Assembly (NCBI RefSeq): GCF_001945365.1
Contig: NZ_MSTQ01000026.1
Coordinates: forward strand, 1-64,000
DNA: 64,000 nt
Origin: Pseudomonas reinekei
Lineage (GTDB): Bacteria > Pseudomonadota > Gammaproteobacteria > Pseudomonadales > Pseudomonadaceae
Direction: 5' to 3'
Positions 24,671-33,120 of this stretch are shown piece by piece. A model generated the notes under the pieces. The model saw only the letters and a program-made list of their open reading frames with translations. It was not told where the DNA came from and made no database searches. The translations under genes and the position numbers were made by a program. Numbering within the stretch: the first letter of the stretch is position 1; each line of letters opens with the position of its first letter.

Positions 24671-26357
24671 GATTGATCTCCTCGAGAGTGGTCCGGCCTT
24701 GTTGCACCAGTTCCAGGGCTGACTCGCGCAACAGGCGCAAGCCACGTTTGCAGGCATGCGCCTTGATTTTCGAGATGGGTTGGCGCTCGACGATCATCTG
24801 CCGCAGTTCGTCGTCCAGGTGCAGCAGTTCGGCGATCGCACTGCGTCCGCGGTAACCGGTGCCGCGGCAGTGGCCGCACCCCTTGCCGTGGACGAACCGG
24901 TAGTGAGCGACCTGCTGTGGATCGAGCCCCGAGGTTTCCAGCTCTTCTTCGCTCGGCACATACACACTGCTGCAACTGGTGCAGACCAGGCGGATCAGGC
25001 GCTGGGCCAGGACCGCGTTGAGAGCGCTGACGAGGCTGTAGGGGTCGATTTCCATCTGGGTGAACCGGCCGATCACGTCGAACACGTTGTTGGCGTGGAT
25101 GGTGGTGAACACCAGGTGACCGGTGAGTGCCGATTGCACGGCAATTTGCGCGGTGTCCGGGTCGCGGATTTCACCGACCATGATCTTGTCAGGGTCGTGA
25201 CGCAGGATCGAGCGCAGGCCCCGGGCGAAGGTCAGGCCTTTCTTTTCGTTGACCGGAATTTGCAGCACGCCCGGCAGTTGGTACTCGACCGGGTCTTCGA
25301 TGGTGATGATCTTGTCCACGCCGTGGTTGATCTCGGTGATCATCGCGTACAGCGTGGTGGTCTTGCCGCTGCCGGTGGGGCCGGTGACCAGCACCATGCC
25401 GTAGGGTTCGGCCGCCAGTCGGCGCAGTTGGCGCAGGGTTTCTTCTTCGAAGCCCAGGGCCTGCAGCTGCACGCCGCAGACCTTGTCGGCCAGGTCCTGT
25501 TTATCGAGCACCCGCAGCACCGCGTCTTCACCGAAAATGCTCGGCATGATCGACACCCGGAAGTCGATCTGCCGACCACTGATGCCGATCTTGAAGCGAC
25601 CGTCCTGGGGCACGCGTTTCTCGCCGATGTCCAGCTCGGCCATGACTTTGACCCGGGAGATCACCTGTTCGGCAAACTCATTGCCCTGGATTTTGCTGAT
25701 GTTGTTCAACACGCCATCGATGCGGTACTTGATCACCAGACCGCTGCCGGTGGTGCCCAGGTGGATATCGCTGGCGTGCATTTTCAGCGCGTCATAGAGG
25801 GTCGAGTTGACCAGTTTGACCACCACGCTGGAGTCTTCGCTGATGCTGGTCAGGGACAGGCTTTGCAGGTTATCGATCTCGGCGCCGGTGTCGCTCTGGG
25901 CGTTGAGCGATTCCACCGCGTGGAAGCTCTCTTCGTGGCGCGCCAGGTAGGCTTTCAGATCGTCGGCATGCACCAGGTACAACGCCGCGCCGTGCAGGCA
26001 ATCGTCAATCCAGGCCAGGCGTGCGGTGTCGAAGGGGTCGGCAAACACGCCGATGACCGCATCGTCGTGACGCAGCAGGGTGAATTCGCGCTTGAGGCAT
26101 TGGGCCAGGGTGACCCGGTCGAAAACAGGGGTGGATTGAAACAGGCTGTCGGTGTCGAGCACCGGATAGTGCAGCGTGGCGCCAAGGCAGTGGATGAACG
26201 GCATCGGGGCCAGTTCACTCAGTACGCCAAGAGCCTCCAGCATGCGTTCGCCGGACGTGGCGGCCAGTGCCCGCGCCTGGGCCAATTGCTCACTGGTAAA
26301 CCGGGTCGGTACACAGTCCAGCGGCGCAGCATCGACGACAAGTGATAGACGGTCCAT
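24651..26357 (-). CDS. GspE/PilB/MshE-type assembly ATPase
   Basis: 568 aa, the AAA-like traffic ATPase that powers (pseudo)pilus assembly at the inner membrane. An N-terminal MshEN/GspE-N domain (PMPFIHCLGATLHYPVLDTD), HASDIHL with YRIDGVLN, Walker A GPTGSGKTTTLY (about 324-335), Asp box, Walker B IMVGEIRD (about 391), His box GHLVFTTIHANN, and a tetracysteine zinc site (CTSC and CGHC) after the catalytic core are all intact. GGAGAGC precedes ATG 26355-26357. First structural gene after the response regulator. Confidence 0.95.
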   Translation of the reverse strand: MDRLSLVVDAAPLDCVPTRFTSEQLAQARALAATSGERMLEALGVLSELAPMPFIHCLGATLHYPVLDTDSLFQSTPVFDRVTLAQCLKREFTLLRHDDAVIGVFADPFDTARLAWIDDCLHGAALYLVHADDLKAYLARHEESFHAVESLNAQSDTGAEIDNLQSLSLTSISEDSSVVVKLVNSTLYDALKMHASDIHLGTTGSGLVIKYRIDGVLNNISKIQGNEFAEQVISRVKVMAELDIGEKRVPQDGRFKIGISGRQIDFRVSIMPSIFGEDAVLRVLDKQDLADKVCGVQLQALGFEEETLRQLRRLAAEPYGMVLVTGPTGSGKTTTLYAMITEINHGVDKIITIEDPVEYQLPGVLQIPVNEKKGLTFARGLRSILRHDPDKIMVGEIRDPDTAQIAVQSALTGHLVFTTIHANNVFDVIGRFTQMEIDPYSLVSALNAVLAQRLIRLVCTSCSSVYVPSEEELETSGLDPQQVAHYRFVHGKGCGHCRGTGYRGRSAIAELLHLDDELRQMIVERQPISKIKAHACKRGLRLLRESALELVQQGRTTLEEINRVTFIS

Positions 26358-26441
26358 GGCTTGCTCTCCAACGCCCGGGGCTTTGAGCCCTGTCGGCGCG
26401 GCGAGCCATTTCGGTGGAGGCCGGAACGTCTTGTCGCGCCA

Positions 26442-26975
26442 CTACTCCCCGGTGAGCAATTGTTCGTCGTCTGGCGCTGTCGAGACCGTGGAACTTCGTC
26501 GGCGATCTGCAAGCACCCAACTACCGTCGTACAACTGCAGCGGGAAACTTTCGGTCCTGCTCTGGCGTCGTTCGACGAATCCTTCGGAAATGCTCGCACC
26601 TGCTCTGGGTTCGCGCTCCCGGCCTAGAAGGTCCAGTACTGCCCGGGCCAATTCCGCCAATGGAAACGGTTTGAACAGGATGTGGCTGACTCCCAGTTGG
26701 TGCGCCCGTTCGCAAACTTCTGCGGTGGGGTGCCCGGTGATCAGCACAAAATGACAGCGCCTGTTCTGGCGGACGGCATCGAGCACCTCAAAGCCTTCCA
26801 TATCGGGCAAGCGGTAATCGAACACCATCACATCGGGTGCGAAATCGTTAGCTTCAGCGATTCCTTGTGCACCGTCGTGAGCAATCCGGACGTCCAACGC
26901 TTGCGCCTGCAGGTAACCCTGGAGGTTTTCTGCAAGAAGTTGTTCGTCGTCAACAACCAGTACTTTGTTTAACAA
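26442..26975 (-). CDS. Receiver-only response regulator
   Basis: 177 aa. A complete receiver domain: acidic pocket VVDDE (Asp9/10), phospho-acceptor Asp53 in VMVFDYRLPDM, LITGHP and Lys102 in LFKPFPL. The remaining ~60 residues (from about 118) are Arg/Ser-rich and show no DNA-binding or output domain, so it likely acts by protein contact. The start is TTG at 26973-26975, with AAGGAG 6 nt upstream; no ATG fits. It heads the long secretion operon, behind a sigma-54-like promoter. A sensor kinase is not in the window. Confidence 0.85.
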   Translation of the reverse strand: MLNKVLVVDDEQLLAENLQGYLQAQALDVRIAHDGAQGIAEANDFAPDVMVFDYRLPDMEGFEVLDAVRQNRRCHFVLITGHPTAEVCERAHQLGVSHILFKPFPLAELARAVLDLLGREREPRAGASISEGFVERRQSRTESFPLQLYDGSWVLADRRRSSTVSTAPDDEQLLTGE

Positions 26976-27042
26976 GGTGGACTCCTTGAAACCGCAGGTC
27001 CGAATACCGAGCCTGATGGAGTGCGCGCCTTACCAGGTCTAA

Positions 27043-27058
27043 CGCACACTTCATGCCA
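27043..27058 (-). promoter_or_regulatory. Sigma-54 promoter of the response regulator-gsp-csgEFG operon
   Basis: On the minus strand the sequence is TGGCATGAAGTGTGCG, with exact GG-N10-GC spacing and matches to TGGCAcG and TGC of the consensus TGGCACG-N4-TTGCW. The predicted start near 27032 leaves a ~57-nt leader before the TTG start. Two CCCC-N6-GGGG dyads lie about 108 and 152 bp upstream, where a sigma-54 activator would bind. Confidence 0.65.
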
Positions 27059-27130
27059 GGCTGAGCGCCGGTAATTTTATGTATTCATGTCCTTGAATTT
27101 AAACGCAATGCCATTTCGCCCACAGGCCAC

Positions 27131-27148
27131 ACCCCCAAAAGCGGGGAA
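27131..27148. promoter_or_regulatory. Candidate activator site B (CCCC-N6-GGGGAA)
   Basis: ACCCCCAAAAGCGGGGAA. It shares CCCC-N6-GGGGAA with site A (27175) and site C (39139). Its centre is 44 bp from site A, about four helical turns, and about 108 bp upstream of the predicted start. Confidence 0.5.
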
Positions 27149-27174
27149 AAGCGAACGGATGTACATTGATGCGT

Positions 27175-27192
27175 TTCCCCACTGTTGGGGAA
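27175..27192. promoter_or_regulatory. Candidate activator site A (TTCCCCA-N4-TGGGGAA)
   Basis: TTCCCCACTGTTGGGGAA is a perfect 7-bp inverted repeat with a 4-bp centre. It differs from site C (upstream of the multicopper oxidase, 12 kb away) at 3 of 18 positions. It lies just past the ppiC stop and upstream of the sigma-54-like promoter. Confidence 0.6.
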
Positions 27193-27195
27193 TGC

Positions 27196-28149
27196 TCAAT
27201 CGTCGTCAACCCGTTCGATTCGATTGCTGGAGCGCAGCTGTGCCAGCGCCTGCAGGCGAGCCTGGGCCTGTTTCTGTCGGGCAAGGTAAACCCGAACCAT
27301 CGCAAGTCCTTGCTCTTGTGTGACACCGGCTGCCTCCATTCGGTTCTGTACATAAATCAAATGCCACCCCACCGCTGTGCGCACCGGCTCACTGACCGCG
27401 CCCGGCGCCAGGGCAAAGGCCGCGGCCTCGAACTCAGGCAGCATGCGTCCCCGCGAAAAATAGCCCAGGTCCCCCCCCTCGCTGGCCGAAGCGTCTTCGG
27501 AGCCGGTCCGGGCGACACGGGCAAAGTCTGCCCCGGCACTGATGCTCGTTCGCATTGCCTCCAAGCGTAGTCTCGCGGATGAAACAGTGGAAGCATCCGC
27601 CCCCTGAGGCACTTTGATCAGGATATGCCTGGCCTGCACCTGCTCGGGACGGTTCATTTCGGCGCGATGCTCGGCAAAAAACGCCTGCACCTCTTGCTCG
27701 TCCGGTTCGCTGACTTTGGTCAGTTCGGCAAACATCTGCTGGGCCGCCAGGTCACGGCGGGTGTATTCGATATAAGACGCTTCATCAAAACCGGCGTCCT
27801 CCAGGCGTCGGGCGAATACCTCGGCCCCACCGAAGGCCTGACGTGTCTGGTCGACCTGGCTTTGCACCGCGGCATCGCTGACCACCACGCCGCGCTTGAC
27901 GGACTCCTGCCAGAGCAATTCTTTGTCGATCAAGGCATCCAGGGCGGCCTTGCGCAATTGCTTGTACGCCTTGGGATTGCGGATGCTACCCAGCGCGCGG
28001 CCCTGATCTTCCAGGTACTCGACGAAATAGCGCTCCAGGCGCAACTGGGAGATTTCCTCGCCATTGACCCGTGCCACGGCCGGACCATTGCTGCAAAATG
28101 CGGCGGGAACCCATAACGCCAACAGCACCAGCAATGTCTTGAGTGTCAT
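27196..28149 (-). CDS. PpiC-type peptidyl-prolyl isomerase (parvulin/SurA-like)
   Basis: 317 aa. Signal peptide (MTLKTLLVLLALWVPAAFC), a SurA/PrsA-like N-terminal helical domain with VARVNGEEISQLRLERY, then a parvulin domain (about 165-275: VQARHILIKVPQGAD, GGDLGYFSRGRMLPEFEAAA, VGWHLIYV). It should assist folding of exported proteins in the periplasm, most plausibly the oxidase and propeller encoded upstream. ATG 28147-28149 has GGAGG 6 nt upstream and follows the cytochrome fusion gene by 13 nt. Last gene of the oxidase operon. Confidence 0.9.
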   Translation of the reverse strand: MTLKTLLVLLALWVPAAFCSNGPAVARVNGEEISQLRLERYFVEYLEDQGRALGSIRNPKAYKQLRKAALDALIDKELLWQESVKRGVVVSDAAVQSQVDQTRQAFGGAEVFARRLEDAGFDEASYIEYTRRDLAAQQMFAELTKVSEPDEQEVQAFFAEHRAEMNRPEQVQARHILIKVPQGADASTVSSARLRLEAMRTSISAGADFARVARTGSEDASASEGGDLGYFSRGRMLPEFEAAAFALAPGAVSEPVRTAVGWHLIYVQNRMEAAGVTQEQGLAMVRVYLARQKQAQARLQALAQLRSSNRIERVDDD

Positions 28150-28162
28150 GATCGGCCTCCGG

Positions 28163-29713
28163 TCAGGGCGTGGCGACGACGGGTTTGTACGGGGCAACCA
28201 GATAAAAGCGCTGGTCAGGCAGGTCCACGGTGACAATATGCGCGCCACTCAAGCCCAGTCGGCGGCCCGGTCCGAAGCTGATCAGCGGCGTCAGGCCGGT
28301 ATCAAAGTCATGCAGACCTTCCAGAGCGGTGATCAGTTTTTCGCGACTGGCATCGCGCCCGGCCTGCTTCATGCCTTCACTGAGCAACATCATCGAACTG
28401 ACCGCGCCGACCTGCAGGACCGCGTGTTCACCCCCGAGTTTCTGCCGTTCGCGCAACTGGGTCAGGGCCTGGCGTCCGGCAATCGTCCAGTCGCTGGGCA
28501 CGAACGGATAAGCCAGAAACACCCGTCGGGAAAAACCGCTGGGCACTTGCAACAGGTCACCCGCCACCTGATTCGACGCGGCAAACAGGTAGGGCACCTG
28601 CCCCGCCGTTTGCAGACGCTCGGCCAATTGGCTGAAACCGCCGCTGCTGCCCATGTAGAACACCGAACGTGAGCCCAGGGGCAGTTCGTCCTGCGACGAT
28701 GCGTAGGGCTGCAGGCGCACTTTCTGCCAGGCGTTGTCTTGCAGGTACTGTGCGAGTTTTTCCGCCGCCAACCGCTGGGCGGGCTCGTCCGGATAGGCGA
28801 TCAGCGTCGGCCCTTGCAATACCCGCAGACTGGCGGCAGCGTAATTGGCCAGGGCGATCATCTGTTCACGCAATCCCGGCAGCGGTTCGAAAATCTGCCG
28901 ACTGAGCCGGGCCGAGCCTTGCAATGACAGCGGCCCGATCAGTGGCACACCGGCCTGCTCCAGGCGCGGCGCCAACTCGTTATCCAGCGCCGGCACCAAC
29001 GGTGCGATCAGGGCGAACACCTGTTCCTGGTCGATCAGTTGGTCCAGCGCCTGCTCGGCACTGGCACGGTCCGGCCCGGGATCGAGAATGGTCAGGCGCA
29101 ACTGCCGGCCATGTATCCCGCCTGTTTCGTTGATCCGCGCGACGCTGCCCCGCAGCACCGCCGCCACGGTCGCGCCCTCCTCGCTCAAGGGCCCGGTGCT
29201 GGGCAACAACGTGCCCAGATGCAGACTGTCGGGGCTCAGACCCGGATCGCGCTCATCGGCCAGGCGCTTGAGGTAGGCCGTGAGGTTGCGTTGATCACTC
29301 ATCGACAGCACGAACCGCGGCATCGCCGGGTCGAGCCGATTGTTGCCCGGGTCGCGCCCTTCCTGGATCGCCCGGGCCAATGTGCCTTCGGTATACGCCG
29401 GGTAGGCGCGCCCGTTGATGTGCTGCTGACCGTAGGTGCTGGTCAGCCGCGACCAGGTCAGGTCCGGCGGTCGTACGCCACCTTCGGGTCGGCCCAGGCC
29501 ATCGTTGCCGTGACAATTGGCACACGGCAGACTGCTGGCCGGCAGCAGCATGCCGGACGCCCCGACCCGGGCCATGATCGGCTCACCGCTCGCCGACACC
29601 CCCTCGCGGTACAGCCGCTTGCCCGCACTTTCGCTGGGGGTCAGCGTCAAGGCGTGGGTGGCGCAGCTGATGCCACCGAGGAGGAACAGGCCGAGGATGA
29701 GGGCGTTTTTCAT
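28163..29713 (-). CDS. Cytochrome c domain fused to a type I periplasmic-binding domain
   Basis: 516 aa, exported (signal peptide to about residue 21). Residues ~25-155 form a c-type cytochrome: heme motif CANCH at 64-68 and a likely axial Met in MPRFVLSM. Residues ~165-505 look like a LivJ-type ligand-binding protein (LHLGTLLPSTGPLSEEGATVAAVLRGSVARINETGGIHGRQL, then IAPLVPALDNELAPRL). The fusion suggests a redox protein that binds a small ligand, perhaps carrying electrons from the oxidase reaction or sensing. It sits between the SCO and ppiC genes in the oxidase operon. Confidence 0.88.
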   Translation of the reverse strand: MKNALILGLFLLGGISCATHALTLTPSESAGKRLYREGVSASGEPIMARVGASGMLLPASSLPCANCHGNDGLGRPEGGVRPPDLTWSRLTSTYGQQHINGRAYPAYTEGTLARAIQEGRDPGNNRLDPAMPRFVLSMSDQRNLTAYLKRLADERDPGLSPDSLHLGTLLPSTGPLSEEGATVAAVLRGSVARINETGGIHGRQLRLTILDPGPDRASAEQALDQLIDQEQVFALIAPLVPALDNELAPRLEQAGVPLIGPLSLQGSARLSRQIFEPLPGLREQMIALANYAAASLRVLQGPTLIAYPDEPAQRLAAEKLAQYLQDNAWQKVRLQPYASSQDELPLGSRSVFYMGSSGGFSQLAERLQTAGQVPYLFAASNQVAGDLLQVPSGFSRRVFLAYPFVPSDWTIAGRQALTQLRERQKLGGEHAVLQVGAVSSMMLLSEGMKQAGRDASREKLITALEGLHDFDTGLTPLISFGPGRRLGLSGAHIVTVDLPDQRFYLVAPYKPVVATP

Positions 29714-29722
29714 GGTGCGTAC

Positions 29723-30349
29723 TCAACGGCCGGCCACGGGCATCGTCAGCAACTGCAAGCGTTGGGCAATGGCAGCGGCCGGGGCATCAGGGCGGATTTT
29801 ACTCCAGCGTTTGTTGGCCACATCGCCCACGATCAACTGGGTGGAGTGCTGCTCGGGGCTCGGGATGACCTGGCCGATACGTCCCAGAACGAGGTCCATT
29901 TGCGCTTTGTCGCCGGTAAGAAAAAGCCAGTGGGGCCCATCGACGCCCTGCTTCAAGGTGTAAGCCTTGAGTACCGCCGGTGTATCGCGCAGCGGATCAC
30001 TGGTAAGGGAGATAAAGGTGATGCCGTCCGCCTTGTCGCCCAGCGCTTCACGTACTTCCTTGAGCTTTTGGGTGATCAACGGGCAGGCATCGGTGCAACT
30101 GGTGAAAATCACATTGAGCAGCACCACGCGGTTTTGCAGGGCATCGCTGTAGAAGCGCAGGGTGTTGCCGTTCTGGTCCTGCAACGGCGTGTCGGTGAAC
30201 CAGGTTTTCGCATCGCGGGTGCCGCTCGCCGGTTGCGCCGCGGCTGTCGCGGTAGCGGGTGCCGGTTGCTCATGTCCCTCATGGGAAAACGCCAGAAAAC
30301 TGATCAGGCAAAAGCACATGGTCAGGAATATCAAGGCGAGCGCTTTCAT
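29723..30349 (-). CDS. SCO1/SenC/PrrC-type copper chaperone (first copy)
   Basis: 208 aa with an N-terminal hydrophobic export signal or anchor and a short His motif (HEGHE). Thioredoxin fold with copper-binding CxxxC in FTSCTDACP and the downstream His (PEQHSTQLIV). SCO proteins deliver copper or act as thiol reductants for copper centres. It overlaps the second SCO gene by 4 nt (ATGA) and is 10 nt from the cytochrome fusion, placing it in the oxidase operon. Confidence 0.9.
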   Translation of the reverse strand: MKALALIFLTMCFCLISFLAFSHEGHEQPAPATATAAAQPASGTRDAKTWFTDTPLQDQNGNTLRFYSDALQNRVVLLNVIFTSCTDACPLITQKLKEVREALGDKADGITFISLTSDPLRDTPAVLKAYTLKQGVDGPHWLFLTGDKAQMDLVLGRIGQVIPSPEQHSTQLIVGDVANKRWSKIRPDAPAAAIAQRLQLLTMPVAGR

Positions 30350-31002
30350 GGCTGATGCTCCATGGCGATGGCGGTGTGTTTGGCATGGGCGTTGCGTTCG
30401 CCGCTGAGTTTCTCGACTTCACGGCTCAATACCATCGGATCGGTGAAACCGTAGTAGCGGGTCCAGTGGCGACTGTTGCCGTCACCCACGAGGATCAACG
30501 GCTGGTGACTCTTGAAGTCACCGCTGAACGAGCCGAGGCCCTTGAGCGTTTCGCTGACCGACTGCGGTGAGCCGGTCAGCCAGCTCCAGCCCGGCCCCTG
30601 CTGGAATGTGCGGGCGTAGTCGTTCAGGCGTTTGGCATCGTCGCGCTGAGGGTCGATGCTGATCGACACCAGCTGCACCTCGGTGCCAACCCGCGCCCCG
30701 AGCTGTTTCTGCACCTTGCCCATGATCGAAGACACCACCGGGCACACCGTGGTGCAACTGGTGTAGATGAAGCTCATGACCACGATCTTGTTGCTTATCA
30801 GGTCTTGCTCCAGGTGCACGGTCTTGCCGTTCTGGTCCACCAGCGCCACGTCGGCGAACTTGACCTGGGCGCTCTCCGATCTGGCGCTTTTGGCCGGCAT
30901 GTTGTGCCCCGCGTGTTCATCCGCCGAGTGGGCCAGGGCCTGTCCGGTACCGACGGCCAACAGGCAGAGTGTCAGCAGTCCACGATGTGCAAATCGGTTC
31001 AT
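30346..31002 (-). CDS. SCO1/SenC/PrrC-type copper chaperone (second copy)
   Basis: 218 aa. Signal peptide (MNRFAHRGLLTLCLLAVGTGQALA) followed by a His-rich mature start (HSADEHAGHNMP), a possible extra copper ligand. CxxxC in YTSCTTVCP and the conserved His in FKSHQPLIL complete the SCO site. ATG 31000-31002 is preceded by AGAGGAT. Two different SCO proteins in one operon with a multicopper oxidase suggest loading of several copper sites. Confidence 0.9.
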   Translation of the reverse strand: MNRFAHRGLLTLCLLAVGTGQALAHSADEHAGHNMPAKSARSESAQVKFADVALVDQNGKTVHLEQDLISNKIVVMSFIYTSCTTVCPVVSSIMGKVQKQLGARVGTEVQLVSISIDPQRDDAKRLNDYARTFQQGPGWSWLTGSPQSVSETLKGLGSFSGDFKSHQPLILVGDGNSRHWTRYYGFTDPMVLSREVEKLSGERNAHAKHTAIAMEHQP

Positions 31003-31015
31003 GTCGATATCCTCT

Positions 31016-32968
31016 TCAATGAGCGGCGTCGGGCAGCACCCGCACGCTGGCAAAAGTCTGGTCGCCGAATTCCGCGCCCAGGGACGCCGCACGCACGTGC
31101 AGGTACCAGGCGCCTTTCTGGTCGAGAGTCACCGGGGCTTCATACACGCCGTTGCCAACGTCCAGTGCTGCAACGGTCTGAGGCCGGGAGGACGGTGCCA
31201 GGAAGTAACGCACCTGAACGTCCTTGACCCCGCTGCGCTCGGCTTTCTGCTTGCCCTGCACGATGCGGAAACGCACCACGTACGGACTGCCCAGGGCGGC
31301 GGTGGTTTTGTCGAGCAGGAACTCCACTTTCGCGGCGCCCAGTGGCTGAGCGATCGCCGGGTTGGCCTGCACCACGGTGTTGAAGCAGTGGATGATGTTC
31401 GGCTGATTGAGCAGGAACGCCACGTCGAAGCGCCCTGCCGACGGCAACTGGATCCTCGAGCTGTACAGTCCCGGCTCGACTTCGCGCAGGCTGCGGTCGA
31501 TCACCATCGCCGCCCGCGCCACTTGCCCGCGATTGGGGTAGCCGGACATCGGCGCGTTCATGCCTTCGGCGTAGAAGTACGTGGTGTTGTCGGTCGGGTT
31601 GACCACAAACACCGCGTTGTCGTCGCGCGACACCGCCAGGCTCGACGCCAGCGGCAAGTCACCGGCCAGCCGTGGCGGCTTCGGCCCGGCTTCGAAGCCC
31701 TGGGTGATCGGCTTGCGGCCTTCGCCCAGGGAGGCCATGTTGATCATCGTCACCTTGGGCGAGGCCAGGCCGCGGATGTAGGCATAAGCCTTGGTGAACA
31801 CCACTTGATAGGGTTCGGCAGCCACTTCCAGTTCATGGATCAGCGAATCGTTGGCCGCGTCGATCACCGAGGCCTGGTTCTCCAGGGTGTTGAGCACAAT
31901 GCCGAACCGGCCATCGGCGCCGAACCCCATCGGGCCGAGCCCCTGCTTCACCTTGATCACCCGGCGCACCGCCTGGCTCGAGGCGTCGACCACGGTCACC
32001 GTGCCGTCCTTGCCATCGGCCACATAGGCCGCACCGGACAGCGGCGAGTACGCCACCGACAACGGGTGCGAACCGGTCTTGAGCTGTTTGCTGATGGTCA
32101 GGCTGGCGATATCGATGATGCTCAGGGTGCCGTCGTCGCGGTTGGTGACGAAGGCAAAACGGCTGTCCTTGCTGAAGGCGATCTCGTGATGGCCGCCCCC
32201 GGTGGGCAAATGCTTGAGGGTCTTGAGGCTGCGGGTATCGATCACCGTGACCCCGGATTGCCCGGCGTCCCCGGCGTTGTTGCCCACCCACAGCAGGCGT
32301 TCGTCCGGTTGCAGCACCACGCGCACCGGGTTGTTGCCGGCAGTGATCGAGTCGATCACCTTGAATTGTTCGCTGTCGATCACCGCCACTTCACCCGCGC
32401 CCGGCATCGAGACGAACACGCGTTTGTTATCGCGCGGGGTCACCCAATCCATCGGCGCTTGCTTGATGTCGATGCGCGCCATGGTGCTGGTGATGCCGCC
32501 CACCGACACCGACGGGTCCACCACCGAAATACTCGCATCACGGTTCATCACCAGCAAAAAGTAGCTATTGAGATCGAGTAACGGCCGTGCACCGATGCTC
32601 GACTTGAGGAACACCCCGACCCGGGATTTGCAGCTCTTGTCACGCCCCTGGGCGAGGTCGGCGGCCACCGTTTCCGGGTCCAGCCAGGCGCCGGGCGCGA
32701 CGCCCGACAGCGGTTGGCCGGAGGCCTTGTCGGTGACCCGGAATTGCACGTCAGCGAACTCACCTTCGCGCAGTACGCCATCGTCGGCCAGTGGCCGTAC
32801 CTGCATGGCCACCGATACGCCGTCCCGTTCAAGTGTCTGGCCGGTCCAGGTGTCGGGCAGCGCCACTTCGCTGAGCAGGGTTGGCGGTGTCGTACGCGAT
32901 ACTCCGAGCCAGATCAGCGCCCCTGCGACAACGAGGGCACAAGTGGCGAAAGTGATGGTCCTGTTCAT
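31016..32968 (-). CDS. Exported YVTN-type beta-propeller protein
   Basis: 650 aa. N-terminal membrane helix (ATCALVVAGALIWLGV), an Ig-like region, then a seven-bladed propeller with repeated phrases such as VFVSMPGAGEVAVIDSEQFKVIDSI, LWVGNNAGDAGQSGVTVIDTRSLK and AYVADGKDGTVTVVD, and a C-terminal beta-sandwich. No CxxCH heme motif, so it is not a cytochrome cd1. A scaffold or partner for the oxidase is plausible. It follows the oxidase gene after a 152-nt gap holding a REP pair and precedes the SCO genes by 13 nt. Confidence 0.85.
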   Translation of the reverse strand: MNRTITFATCALVVAGALIWLGVSRTTPPTLLSEVALPDTWTGQTLERDGVSVAMQVRPLADDGVLREGEFADVQFRVTDKASGQPLSGVAPGAWLDPETVAADLAQGRDKSCKSRVGVFLKSSIGARPLLDLNSYFLLVMNRDASISVVDPSVSVGGITSTMARIDIKQAPMDWVTPRDNKRVFVSMPGAGEVAVIDSEQFKVIDSITAGNNPVRVVLQPDERLLWVGNNAGDAGQSGVTVIDTRSLKTLKHLPTGGGHHEIAFSKDSRFAFVTNRDDGTLSIIDIASLTISKQLKTGSHPLSVAYSPLSGAAYVADGKDGTVTVVDASSQAVRRVIKVKQGLGPMGFGADGRFGIVLNTLENQASVIDAANDSLIHELEVAAEPYQVVFTKAYAYIRGLASPKVTMINMASLGEGRKPITQGFEAGPKPPRLAGDLPLASSLAVSRDDNAVFVVNPTDNTTYFYAEGMNAPMSGYPNRGQVARAAMVIDRSLREVEPGLYSSRIQLPSAGRFDVAFLLNQPNIIHCFNTVVQANPAIAQPLGAAKVEFLLDKTTAALGSPYVVRFRIVQGKQKAERSGVKDVQVRYFLAPSSRPQTVAALDVGNGVYEAPVTLDQKGAWYLHVRAASLGAEFGDQTFASVRVLPDAAH

Positions 32969-33010
32969 AACAAACTCCCCTTCAGATCCTTGTCTGCCTC
33001 ACCGCTCTCC

Positions 33011-33100
33011 TGAGGGAGCGGGCTTGCCCGCGATGAGGCCGGCTCATCCCGTAATGAAGTGCCTGACACTCAGCCATCGCGGGCAGCCCGCCCCCACAGG
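33011..33100. repeat. REP doublet inside the oxidase operon
   Basis: Arms GGGAGCGGGCTTGCCCGCGA and TCGCGGGCAGCCCGCCCCCA face each other, in the gap between the oxidase and the propeller gene. Such hairpins can stabilise the upstream mRNA and lower expression of the downstream genes. Confidence 0.85.
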
Positions 33101-33120
33101 TATTGCGCGTCTTCTCTGCC

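Noticed and set aside
24756..26345. 529-codon plus-strand frame opposite the ATPase
   Set aside because: Antisense shadow; the ATPase frame has Walker A and B motifs.
31016..32968. Propeller protein as a cytochrome cd1 nitrite reductase
   Set aside because: No CxxCH and no nir neighbours; only the propeller-type repeats are shared.
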